A stretch of DNA of 64,000 nucleotides from Cupriavidus basilensis (GTDB lineage: Bacteria; Pseudomonadota; Gammaproteobacteria; Burkholderiales; Burkholderiaceae): assembly GCF_000832305.1 (NCBI RefSeq), contig NZ_CP010536.1, forward strand, positions 372,001 to 436,000, read 5' to 3'. Position 1 is the first letter of the stretch; each line of letters begins with the position of its first letter. Both the position numbers and the translations under genes were made by a program. Shown in pieces: positions 26,487 through 34,914 of this stretch. The notes beneath the pieces were generated by a model. That model saw only the letters and a program-made list of their open reading frames with translations, did not search any database and was not told the origin of the DNA.

Positions 26487-26750
26487 TCAGCCCGAAACAG
26501 GCGTGTCGGAGCCGCCTGCCGAGCGGCTTTCCAGCGCCTGCACGCGGGCTTCCAGTTCTTCCAGGCGCGCGCGGGTGCGCGCCAGCACCTGCGACTGGAC
26601 GTCGAATTCCTCGCGGGTGACCAGGTCGAGCTTGGAAAACCCCTGCGTCATCATGCTGCGGACGTTTTTTTCGATGTCCTTGGCCGGCGAATTGCGCAGG
26701 GCTTCGCTGATCTTGGCCTGGAAATCGTTGAAGAGATCGGTGGGTTTCAT
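26487..26750 (-). CDS. ubiK: Ubiquinone biosynthesis accessory factor UbiK
   Basis: This is a small coiled-coil protein of 87 residues that helps the aerobic ubiquinone biosynthesis complex. It begins MKPTDLFNDFQAKISEALRN, then SPAKDIEKNVRSMMTQGFSKLDLVTREEFD and the heptad-patterned VLARTRARLEELEARVQALES, all diagnostic of the BMFP/DUF526 family. The ATG follows AAGGAGAA. A longer frame upstream has no ribosome site and is not used. Confidence 0.92.
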   Translation of the reverse strand: MKPTDLFNDFQAKISEALRNSPAKDIEKNVRSMMTQGFSKLDLVTREEFDVQSQVLARTRARLEELEARVQALESRSAGGSDTPVSG

Positions 26751-26764
26751 ACGGCTTCTCCTTT

Positions 26765-26824
26765 TGCACTGTCTTGGTGCGGATAACTGGGTGGGCGGGA
26801 TTCGGCATGCTGCATCACGGTGCA
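26765..26824. promoter_or_regulatory. Two NtrC-like binding sites
   Basis: TGCACT-gtctt-GGTGCG (26765-26781) fits the NtrC consensus TGCACY-N5-GGTGCA with one mismatch. TGCTGC-atcac-GGTGCA (26808-26824) has a perfect right half and a four-of-six left half. They are 43 bp apart, about four helical turns, and 220-280 bp upstream of the sigma-54 promoter of the porin-glnK-amtB genes. The first lies within the ubiK leader. Confidence 0.6.
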
Positions 26825-27031
26825 CCGGAACAGGTTGCGGGCAAACGCGGTGCGTGCACGGCACTTGCCGCCGGCATGGGCCGATTATCACGCTTCAAGC
26901 GTCCCCGGGAAAGCGCCAGCGCGGGCTGGTAACACCTTTTAACGTCAGTCAGTTCGCTGGGAGACAGTCGGCAACGTCAATTTTGATGTCTTTTTGCGCA
27001 CAAAATGACGTTCTCATGCCACGGTTCCATC

Positions 27032-27048
27032 CTGGCACGGCAGTTGCA
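27032..27048 (+). promoter_or_regulatory. Sigma-54 promoter of the porin-glnK-amtB operon
   Basis: CTGGCACGgcagTTGCA is a full match to the sigma-54 consensus. The predicted start of transcription near 27058 leaves a leader of about 70 bases. With NtrC-like sites upstream and glnK-amtB downstream, nitrogen-limitation control is the natural reading. Confidence 0.88.
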
Positions 27049-27128
27049 GTAATGGAGACAGGAGCCTCGTTTAACAAACTACTTTCAAACACACGAGTAC
27101 CGAGCCAGAGGAAAAGGAGAACAAACCC

Positions 27129-28342
<1,214 letters not shown>

Positions 28343-28373
28343 CGCACAGCCCAACGACAAGAGGTTAATCACA

Positions 28374-29909
28374 ATGAAATCCTGGTTCAAGCGCATCCTG
28401 ACAACCGGCGCCATGGCGCTGGCCTTGGGCACGGCCGGCATCGGCCTGTCCACCCATGCCGTGGCGCAGGACAAGCCCGCGGCCGAAGCCTCCGCGCCGG
28501 CCGCTGCCGCCGCCGCCGCACCTGCAACTGCCTCCGCTCCCGCGGCAGCGGCAGCTGCGCCTGCAGAGGCTGCCGCCCCTGCCGCAGCGCCCGCGCCGGT
28601 GCCCAACAAGGGTGATACCGCCTGGCTGCTGGTCTCCACGGCCTTCGTGATCCTGATGACGCTGCCAGGCCTGGCGCTGTTCTACGGCGGCCTGGTCCGC
28701 TCGAAGAACATGTTGTCGGTGCTGATGCAGTGCCTGGTGATCTTCTCGCTGGTGTCGCTGCTGTGGGCCATCTACGGCTACAGCTTCGCCTTCACCGAGG
28801 GTAACGCCTTCTTTGGCGGCACCGACCGGCTCTTCATGAAGGGGCTCAACGTCGATGCCGTGGCTGCCACCTTCTCCAAGGGCGTGGTGGTGCCGGAACT
28901 GGCTTACTTCGCCTTCCAGTGCGCCTTCGCAGCCATTACCTGCGGGCTGATCATCGGCGCTTTCGCCGAACGCGCCAAGTTCTCGGCGGTGCTGGTCTTC
29001 GTGGTGCTGTGGTTCACCTTCTCGTACATCCCGATGGCCCACATGGTCTGGTTCTGGCCTGGTCCTGACCTTTACACCGACGCGGCTGCCGGCGCGGCTG
29101 CCACTGCCAAGAGCGGCTGGCTGTTCCAGAAGGGCGCGCTCGACTTCGCTGGCGGCACGGTGGTGCACATCAACGCAGCCGTAGCCGGCCTGGTGGGTGC
29201 CTTCATGTTCGGCAAGCGAATCGGCTTTGGCCGTGAGGCCCTGCGTCCGCACAGCCTGACCTTCACCATGGTGGGCGCCTCGCTGCTGTGGTTCGGCTGG
29301 TTCGGCTTCAACGCCGGCTCGGCGCTGGAAGCCAACGGCTCGGCCGCACTGGCCTTCGTCAACACCCTGCTGGCAACCTGCGCCGCGGTGCTGTCCTGGA
29401 CCTTCGGCGAATGGATCAGCAAGGGCAAGCCCTCGATGCTGGGCGGCGCTTCGGGCGCAGTCGCTGGCCTGGTTGCCATTACCCCGGCGGCCGGCTTCGT
29501 CGGCCCGATGGGTTCGATCGTGATCGGCATCGCCGCTGGCCTGCTGTGCCTGTGGGGCGTAACCGGCCTGAAGAAGCTGCTGGGCATGGACGACTCGCTC
29601 GACGTCTTCGGCGTGCACGGCGTGGGCGGCATCCTGGGTGCGCTGCTGACCGGCGTGTTCGCCGCGCCGAGCCTGGGCGGCACGGGTATCTATGACTACG
29701 TGGCCAACAAGGTCTCGGACGATTATTCGATCGTGGGCCAGGTGTGGATCCAGTTCGAAGGCGTGCTCACTACCATCGTGTGGTCGAGCGTGGTGGCCTT
29801 CGTCGCCTTCAAGCTGGTGGATATGCTGATCGGCCTGCGGGTGCCGGAAGAAGAAGAACGCGAGGGCCTGGACATCACCTCGCACGGCGAGACCGCGTAT
29901 GAAGCCTGA
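28374..29909 (+). CDS. amtB: Ammonium transporter AmtB
   Basis: This trimeric inner-membrane ammonium channel has 511 residues. A cleavable signal peptide ends THAVAQ; a stretch of about 50 residues made almost only of Ala, Pro and Glu follows; then the first helix WLLVSTAFVILMTLPGLALFYGGLVRSKNML begins. Conserved features include AERAKFSAVLVFVVLWFTFSYIPMAHMVW, GGTVVHINAAVAGLVGAF (first pore His) and DVFGVHGVGGILGALLTGVF (second pore His). The Ala/Pro linker is unusual compared with E. coli AmtB. A strong terminator follows. Confidence 0.95.
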   Translation: MKSWFKRILTTGAMALALGTAGIGLSTHAVAQDKPAAEASAPAAAAAAAPATASAPAAAAAAPAEAAAPAAAPAPVPNKGDTAWLLVSTAFVILMTLPGLALFYGGLVRSKNMLSVLMQCLVIFSLVSLLWAIYGYSFAFTEGNAFFGGTDRLFMKGLNVDAVAATFSKGVVVPELAYFAFQCAFAAITCGLIIGAFAERAKFSAVLVFVVLWFTFSYIPMAHMVWFWPGPDLYTDAAAGAAATAKSGWLFQKGALDFAGGTVVHINAAVAGLVGAFMFGKRIGFGREALRPHSLTFTMVGASLLWFGWFGFNAGSALEANGSAALAFVNTLLATCAAVLSWTFGEWISKGKPSMLGGASGAVAGLVAITPAAGFVGPMGSIVIGIAAGLLCLWGVTGLKKLLGMDDSLDVFGVHGVGGILGALLTGVFAAPSLGGTGIYDYVANKVSDDYSIVGQVWIQFEGVLTTIVWSSVVAFVAFKLVDMLIGLRVPEEEEREGLDITSHGETAYEA

Positions 29910-29962
29910 TCGTCAAGGTGTTGTGCTGGAGAGCTGATTGGGAATCTTCTCTCAGGAGTTTC

Positions 29963-29987
29963 GCCCGGCCTTGTGCCGGGCTTTTTT
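29963..29987 (+). terminator. Intrinsic terminator of amtB
   Basis: GCCCGGC and GCCGGGC pair around CTTGT and are followed by six T, 53 bp after the amtB stop. The insertion sequence begins eight bases beyond it. Confidence 0.92.
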
Positions 29988-29992
29988 CATTT

Positions 29993-29995
29993 CAG
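29993..29995. repeat. Target-site duplication CAG, left copy
   Basis: CAG directly abuts the left inverted repeat and recurs as 31340-31342 directly after the right inverted repeat. A 3-bp duplication fits IS3-family transposition. Confidence 0.85.
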
Positions 29996-30025
29996 TGACC
30001 CGTCCTGACTAAGGTTGACACTTTT
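29996..30025 (+). repeat. Left terminal inverted repeat of the IS
   Basis: It shares 23 of 30 positions with the right repeat, with the blocks GTCCTGAC and AGGTTGACA perfectly conserved. Confidence 0.88.
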
Positions 30026-30048
30026 CCCGCAGCAATGAGGAGAGTGTC

Positions 30049-30453
30049 TTGGATATAGATCGGAAACGAACCCAACGCGACTACACGCTGGCTTTTAAGC
30101 TGGCGGTCGTTGAGGAAGTGGAAAAAGGCGAACTGACGTACAAGCAGGCGCAACACAAGTACGGAATCCAGGGGAGGTCCACGGTGCTGGTATGGTTACG
30201 CAAGCACGGACTACAGGACTGGAGCGGCTCGTTGCCACAGGGCGCCCGGTACGCGACGATGGAAAAGCAAGGTAAAGCCAAGCCCCGCACGCCGGAGCAG
30301 CGCATCAAGGAACTGGAAGTCCAGTTGCGCGAGGCGCAGGAGAAGGCGCGACTGTTCGAAGCAGTGATCGACGTGATTCAGAAGGAGCACGGGGTACGCG
30401 TCGTAAAAAAGCCTTCGGGCAAGTCCTCGCGCAAGAGCTCGTCCAAGGGCTAA
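30049..30453 (+). CDS. IS3-family transposase OrfA
   Basis: This is the DNA-binding subunit, 134 residues, starting at a TTG after GAGGAG. It has a helix-turn-helix (TYKQAQHKYGIQGRSTVLVWLRKHGL) and a leucine-zipper-like helix IKELEVQLREAQEKARLFEAVIDVI, followed by a basic Ser/Lys tail. GTA-AAA-AAG at 30403-30411 is the classic A6G slippery sequence; a -1 shift there fuses OrfA to OrfB. Confidence 0.92.
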   Translation: MDIDRKRTQRDYTLAFKLAVVEEVEKGELTYKQAQHKYGIQGRSTVLVWLRKHGLQDWSGSLPQGARYATMEKQGKAKPRTPEQRIKELEVQLREAQEKARLFEAVIDVIQKEHGVRVVKKPSGKSSRKSSSKG

Positions 30454-31292
30454 GCGTTAGCAGGGCTTGCCGTTACTTTGGCATCAGTCGCCAGGCGTAC
30501 TACAAGCGCCGCCACAGCGAGCTTCGACAAACGGCCCGAGACGCCAGGATCTGCGCATTGGTCACCGAAGTGCGGCTGCGCCAACCCCGTTTGGGCACGC
30601 GAAAACTGCAGCGGGTTCTGCAGGCGCCGCTGGCGAAGGCAGATATCCGGGTGGGCCGAGACCGGCTATTTGATGTTCTGCGCGCAGCCAGGCTGCTCGT
30701 GAAACCGCATCGGGCGTATCACAAGACCACTAACAGCCATCACCGTTTCCGGTGCCATCCCAATCTTCTCAAGGAGGGGCCGCAGAAGGTAGTGCCCACG
30801 GCGGCCGAGCAGGTCTGGGTCGCTGACATTACGTACCTTCCCACCACCCAGCAGACCGTCTATCTGAGTCTTGTTACGGATGCCTGGTCGCGCAAGATCG
30901 TGGGCTACCATGTCCATGACAGCCTGCAGACCGAGCAGGTGAGCCAGGCGCTGAAAATGGCACTACGCTCGCGCCGGACCCGGCAGACGCTGGTACATCA
31001 TTCGGATCGAGGAATTCAATACTGCGCGACCTACTACCAGGCCATCCATCAGCGGCACGGTTTGACCTGTTCCATGACCGACGGCTACGACTGCTACCAG
31101 AACGCCATGGCCGAGCGCATCAACGGCATCCTCAAGAGCGAATTCCTGCTGAACCGACCAACTGACCTGCAGCAAGCGGCTCGCATGGTGAAGGAGTCCG
31201 TACAGATCTATAACCGTGAACGCCCCCATCAAGCCCTGAAATACAAAACGCCCGATGAGGTTCATCGGGCGTCTATTACCTTGGAACGCTAG
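30411..31292 (+). CDS. IS3-family transposase catalytic part (OrfB, made as OrfAB by -1 frameshift)
   Basis: This is the integrase-fold catalytic domain, read in the -1 frame relative to OrfA. After the slip it continues AFGQVLAQELVQGLSVSR and then RACRYFGISRQAYYKRR. The DDE residues are in VWVADITYLPT, HHSDRGIQY and NAMAERINGILKSEF, all intact. The fused OrfAB product would be about 414 residues. A TTG at 30558 could start a shorter OrfB, but the good homology already present upstream of it argues for the frameshift route. Confidence 0.9.
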   Translation, partial: AFGQVLAQELVQGLSVSRACRYFGISRQAYYKRRHSELRQTARDARICALVTEVRLRQPRLGTRKLQRVLQAPLAKADIRVGRDRLFDVLRAARLLVKPHRAYHKTTNSHHRFRCHPNLLKEGPQKVVPTAAEQVWVADITYLPTTQQTVYLSLVTDAWSRKIVGYHVHDSLQTEQVSQALKMALRSRRTRQTLVHHSDRGIQYCATYYQAIHQRHGLTCSMTDGYDCYQNAMAERINGILKSEFLLNRPTDLQQAARMVKESVQIYNRERPHQALKYKTPDEVHRASITLER

Positions 31293-31309
31293 GCGCCCAC
31301 GGCGCCACA

Positions 31310-31339
31310 AAACCTGTCAACCTATGTCAGGACTTGACA
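31310..31339 (-). repeat. Right terminal inverted repeat of the IS
   Basis: It is the complement of the left repeat at 23 of 30 positions. Its outermost plus-strand bases are TTGACA, a perfect outward-facing -35 hexamer. Confidence 0.88.
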
Positions 31340-31342
31340 CAG
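31340..31342. repeat. Target-site duplication CAG, right copy
   Basis: It pairs with the identical triplet at 29993-29995. Confidence 0.85.
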
Positions 31343-31750
31343 GCGTCCGCCGCTGGCGACCGGGCCAGGCGGAAAGCGGATGCGGCGGCTTTTTCGCAAA
31401 GTGCTTAAATCCGATCTTAAAAAGCTTCAATTGTTTTTGAGGGGGGGCGCACATACAGTGCCAGTGAGGCAGTTTCCTCCACCTGCAGAACGCTCCCCGT
31501 ATCTGTCAGGCCATTTGAAAGCGCGGCTCCGGCCGCGCTTTTTTTTCCTCCCGGCCTTGCTGGCAGGCCGCCCGGAAGTGCTTCGGATTCCTCTTAGGGC
31601 CCCCCCTTTTATTCCGGGCCCCCATCCCCATATCCGTATCCCTTATCCCTTATGCCGGCGCTCGCATATGCTTAATCAGGCGGCGCCAGCAGCCAATTGG
31701 CCGTTCCTCTACAATCTGGGCGAACGATAAAGACGATCAATAGGATGTTT
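31343..31750 (+). other. Gene-free region between IS and gshA with an orphan terminator
   Basis: About 400 bp without a convincing ORF. From left to right it holds a CCGCCGC/GCGGCGG inverted repeat with TTTTT (31347-31394), an AT-rich segment (31400-31440) unlike its surroundings, a G-run, a pyrimidine stretch TTTCCTCCACCT, the strong terminator at 31521-31546, a smaller CGGCCT/AGGCCG hairpin and a pyrimidine-rich tract leading to gshA. A TACAAT at 31710-31715 may be the gshA -10 box. The segment ending at the terminator is a candidate small RNA. Confidence 0.5.
31521..31546 (+). terminator. Strong intrinsic terminator with no gene in front of it
   Basis: GCGCGGC and GCCGCGC pair around TCCG and run into eight T. 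The nearest upstream coding sequence on this strand is the transposase, which ends outside this region at the IS boundary. Confidence 0.88.
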
Positions 31751-33046
31751 ATGGTCCCGCATCTCATCACCGCGCTGAACGGTCCGCTGCTCGAGCTGGA
31801 AAAAAAGATCCTGGATGCGACGCCGTCCATCGAGCGCTGGTTCAGGCTGGAATGGCAGGAACATACGCCTCCGTTCTACTGTTCGGTCGACCTGCGCAAC
31901 GCCGGCTTCAAGCTGGCCCCGGTCGATACCAACCTGTTCCCGGGCGGGTTCAACAACCTGGCGCCTGAAATGCTGCCGCTGGCAGTCCAGGCGGCGATGG
32001 CGGCGATCGAGAAGATCTGCCCCGACGCCAAGAACCTGCTGCTGATCCCCGAGCGCCACACCCGCAACATGTTCTACCTGCAGAACGTGGCGCGGCTGTC
32101 GCTGATCATGCGCCAGGCCGGCCTCAACGTGCGCCTGGGCTCGCTGTCCGAAGACATCACCGAACCCACGCCAATCGAGCTTCCCGATGGCCAGACGCTG
32201 GTGGTGGAGCCGCTGGCGCGCCTTGGCGCGCGTGGCCGCCGCCTGGGCCTGAAGGACTTCGATCCCTGCTCGATCCTGCTCAACAACGATCTCTCCGCCG
32301 GCATTCCCCCGATCCTGGAGAACATCAACGAGCAATACCTGCTGCCGCCGCTGCACGCGGGCTGGTCCACGCGCCGCAAGTCGAGCCATTTCTCGGCCTA
32401 CGACGAAGTCGCCAAGAAGTTCGCCAAGCTGATCGACGTTGATCCGTGGATGGTCAACCCGTACTTCGCCAAGTGCGGGGGCATCGATTTCCATGAGCGC
32501 ATTGGCGAGGAGGCGCTGGCCGACTCGGTCGAAGCCGTGCTCAAGAAGATCGCCAAGAAATACCGCGAGTACGGCATCAAGGAAACGCCGTATGTCGTGG
32601 TCAAGGCCGATGCCGGCACCTATGGCATGGGCATCATGACCATCAAGGATCCGTCCGAGATCAAGGGGCTGAACCGCAAGGAACGCAACAAGATGAGCGT
32701 CGTCAAGGAGGGCCTTGAGGTCAACGACGTCATCATCCAGGAAGGCGTGCACACCTTCGAGAAGGTCAACGAGGCGGTGGCCGAGCCGGTGGTGTACATG
32801 ATCGACCGCTATGTGGTCGGTGGCTTCTACCGCGTCCATACCGGGCGCGGCAACGACGAGAACCTGAATGCGCCGGGCGCGCATTTCGTGCCGCTGGCGT
32901 TCGCGCCCAACGGCATTCCGGACAGCCATGCCAAACCGGGCGCGGCCGTGCCTAACCGCTTCTATATGTATGGTGTGGTGGCGCGGCTGGCTTTGCTGGC
33001 GGCGTCGCTGGAACTCGAGAAGACCGACCCCAATCCGATTCTCTGA
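31751..33046 (+). CDS. gshA: Glutamate-cysteine ligase (proteobacterial GshA type)
   Basis: This enzyme makes gamma-glutamylcysteine, the first step of glutathione synthesis. The 431-residue protein belongs to the ligase group found in beta-proteobacteria and Acidithiobacillus rather than the E. coli type. It opens [21 protein letters not shown] and contains [29 protein letters not shown], a long metal- and nucleotide-binding part including [15 protein letters not shown], and the C-terminal [25 protein letters not shown] five bases upstream supports this ATG; one two codons earlier is possible. gshB follows 29 bp later. Confidence 0.93.
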   Translation: MVPHLITALNGPLLELEKKILDATPSIERWFRLEWQEHTPPFYCSVDLRNAGFKLAPVDTNLFPGGFNNLAPEMLPLAVQAAMAAIEKICPDAKNLLLIPERHTRNMFYLQNVARLSLIMRQAGLNVRLGSLSEDITEPTPIELPDGQTLVVEPLARLGARGRRLGLKDFDPCSILLNNDLSAGIPPILENINEQYLLPPLHAGWSTRRKSSHFSAYDEVAKKFAKLIDVDPWMVNPYFAKCGGIDFHERIGEEALADSVEAVLKKIAKKYREYGIKETPYVVVKADAGTYGMGIMTIKDPSEIKGLNRKERNKMSVVKEGLEVNDVIIQEGVHTFEKVNEAVAEPVVYMIDRYVVGGFYRVHTGRGNDENLNAPGAHFVPLAFAPNGIPDSHAKPGAAVPNRFYMYGVVARLALLAASLELEKTDPNPIL

Positions 33047-33075
33047 GACAAACGCTGCGACCGGGACGAGCCAAC

Positions 33076-34029
33076 ATGCGCATTCTGTTTATTACCGACC
33101 CGCTGGACACCTTCAAGACCTACAAGGACTCGACCTACGCCATGATGGTGGAGGCGGTCGAGCGCGGCCATGAGCTCTTTGCCTGCCTGCAGTCGCAACT
33201 GTCGCTGTCGGCCCATCAGGTCGAGGCGGTGGTGCGCCCGCTGCAACTAACGGGCGACGCCCATGACTGGTACCGCGCGGGCGAGCCCGGCCTGCAGCCG
33301 CTGACCGGCTTCGATGCGGTCGTGATGCGCAAGGATCCACCCTTCGACATGGAGTACGTGACCAGCACCTGGTTGCTGGAGCTGGCCGAGTCGCAGGGCG
33401 CCAATGTGTTCAACAAGCCGCAGGCGATCCGCGACCATTCCGAAAAGCTGGCGATTGCCCGCTATCCCGAATACATCACGCCGACCCTGGTCACCCGTGA
33501 CGCGGATCGTATTCGCGCGTTCCACGCGGAGCATCGTGATGTGATTTTAAAGCCGCTTGATGGCATGGGCGGGATGGGGATCTTCCGGGTCGGTGCGGAA
33601 GGCCTGAATCTTGGCGCCATCATCGAGACGCTGGGGGAGAACGGTGCGCGCACCCTGATGGTGCAACGTTATATTCCTGAGATCAAGGACGGCGACAAGC
33701 GCATCCTGCTGATCGGCGGCGTGCCCGTGCCGTACTCGCTGGCGCGTATTCCCAAGGATGGCGAAGTGCGCGGCAACCTGGCGGCGGGCGGGACCGGCCG
33801 TGCCCAGGAACTCTCGGCGCGCGATCGCGAGATCGCCGAGGCGCTGGCCCCGGGCCTGTGGGAACAAGGCCTGCTGCTGGTTGGGCTGGATGTGATCGGC
33901 GACTACCTGACCGAGGTCAATGTGACCAGCCCGACGTGCTTCCAGGAAATCACGCAGCAGACCGGGTTCCAGGTGGCTGCCATGTTCATCGACGCCCTCG
34001 AGCACGCGGTACAGGCGCGTTCGCGCTGA
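33076..34029 (+). CDS. gshB: Glutathione synthetase
   Basis: This ATP-grasp enzyme joins glycine to gamma-glutamylcysteine. The 317-residue protein has the N-terminal fold [20 protein letters not shown], the segment [43 protein letters not shown], the ATP-binding glycine loop [15 protein letters not shown] and the metal-binding ending [17 protein letters not shown]. Length and motifs match E. coli GshB. It forms a unit with gshA. Confidence 0.95.
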   Translation: MRILFITDPLDTFKTYKDSTYAMMVEAVERGHELFACLQSQLSLSAHQVEAVVRPLQLTGDAHDWYRAGEPGLQPLTGFDAVVMRKDPPFDMEYVTSTWLLELAESQGANVFNKPQAIRDHSEKLAIARYPEYITPTLVTRDADRIRAFHAEHRDVILKPLDGMGGMGIFRVGAEGLNLGAIIETLGENGARTLMVQRYIPEIKDGDKRILLIGGVPVPYSLARIPKDGEVRGNLAAGGTGRAQELSARDREIAEALAPGLWEQGLLLVGLDVIGDYLTEVNVTSPTCFQEITQQTGFQVAAMFIDALEHAVQARSR

Positions 34030-34081
34030 ATCACGGGCGGGCTGCCTGCTACAATCGCGTCAATCCAACGGATTCACCACC

Positions 34082-34537
34082 ATGGCAGGCATCCTGATCA
34101 TCGCGCACGCCCCGCTGGCTTCGGCATTGCGCGAGTGCGCCGCCCACGTCTACTGCGGCCAGCCCCAACGGCTCGAGGCGCTCGACGTCATGCCGGACGC
34201 TGAGCCCGCCGCCGTGCTGGCCGAGGCCCGGCGCCGCCTGGCCGAAGTCTGCGAAGACAACGGCGCACTGGTGTTGACCGATATCTTCGGCGCCACGCCG
34301 GCCAACATTGCGGCCCGCCTCGCCGAGCCAGGCCGCGTCAAGGTGCTTGCCGGCGTCAACCTTCCCATGCTGGTGCGCGCCATCTGCTACCGTGCCGAGA
34401 AACTCGACCAGCTCGCCCTCAAGGCGCTGGCAGGGGGCTCGCAGGGTGTGCTGCAGGTAGGCTCCACCACCGTCCAGAACCAAATCGCAAATCATCCCGA
34501 CAAATATGCTGCAGAGGGACACCAACATAATCAATAA
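34082..34537 (+). CDS. PTS EIIA component, mannose family
   Basis: This is a soluble phosphoryl-acceptor domain of 151 residues. It begins ILIIAHAPLASALRECAAHVYCGQPQRLEALDV, with the likely phospho-His at 9, and carries LVLTDIFGATPANIAARLAEPGRVKVLAGVNLPML, both standard for EIIA-Man. No EIIB, C or D permease is nearby. With HPr and EI it forms a regulatory phosphorelay, as described for Ralstonia and Cupriavidus relatives. The 3' end overlaps ptsH by 32 bp in another frame. Confidence 0.92.
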   Translation: MAGILIIAHAPLASALRECAAHVYCGQPQRLEALDVMPDAEPAAVLAEARRRLAEVCEDNGALVLTDIFGATPANIAARLAEPGRVKVLAGVNLPMLVRAICYRAEKLDQLALKALAGGSQGVLQVGSTTVQNQIANHPDKYAAEGHQHNQ

Positions 34538-34775
34538 GCTTGGGCTGCATGCCCGTGCTTCCGCCAAGCTGACGCAACTGGCGGGCAACTTCGTCAGTCA
34601 GGTCAAGATGTCGCGCAATGGTCGTCAGGTCGACGCCAAAAGCATCATGGGCGTGATGATGCTGGCCGCCGGCATCGGCTCCACCGTGACCATCGAGACC
34701 GACGGGCCCGATGAGCAGGAGGCCATGGACGCCTTGCTGGCGCTCATCGCCAATCGCTTCGGCGAAGGGGAGTAG
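34506..34775 (+). CDS. ptsH: Phosphocarrier HPr
   Basis: This 89-residue phosphocarrier passes phosphate from EI to EIIA. The active-site segment NKLGLHARASAKL holds His15, and the regulatory serine region VDAKSIMGVMMLAAGIGS holds Ser46, the site used by HPr kinase in proteobacteria. The start overlaps the EIIA gene, indicating coupled translation. Confidence 0.95.
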   Translation: MLQRDTNIINKLGLHARASAKLTQLAGNFVSQVKMSRNGRQVDAKSIMGVMMLAAGIGSTVTIETDGPDEQEAMDALLALIANRFGEGE

Positions 34776-34870
34776 GAGGCCGGGTACGGCATGAAAGGCG
34801 GCAGTACCGAGCGTGGCGGCAGGCCTGGCCGGGGCCGCTTCGCCGCATCCTGAAGCCGTTTCCAAGGTGG

Positions 34871-34891
34871 CTGGCCCTTGCCAGATTTTTT
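34871..34891 (+). terminator. Weak terminator or attenuator between ptsH and ptsI
   Basis: CTGGC and GCCAG pair around CCTT, then A and six T. The five-pair stem should only partly stop transcription, which would make HPr in excess over EI. Confidence 0.4.
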
Positions 34892-34914
34892 AAACGTTCC
34901 TGACGGAGCGGTAC

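Larger units (their letters stand above)
29996..31339 (+). mobile_element. Intact IS3-family insertion sequence, 1344 bp
   Basis: Both ends are visible. The left end starts TGACCCGTCCTGACTAAGG and the right end, read inward, TGTCAAGTCCTGACATAGG; over 30 positions 23 match. The element begins TG and ends CA, as IS3 elements do, and is flanked by CAG on both sides. It encodes orfA and orfB in overlapping frames with an A6G slippery site between. It separates the amtB terminator from the gshA upstream region and interrupts no gene. Confidence 0.93.

Noticed and set aside
31334..31362. Hybrid promoter from the IS right end driving gshA
   Set aside because: TTGACA is perfect but no -10-like hexamer occurs at 16-18 bp (the sequence there is GC only), and a terminator lies between it and gshA.
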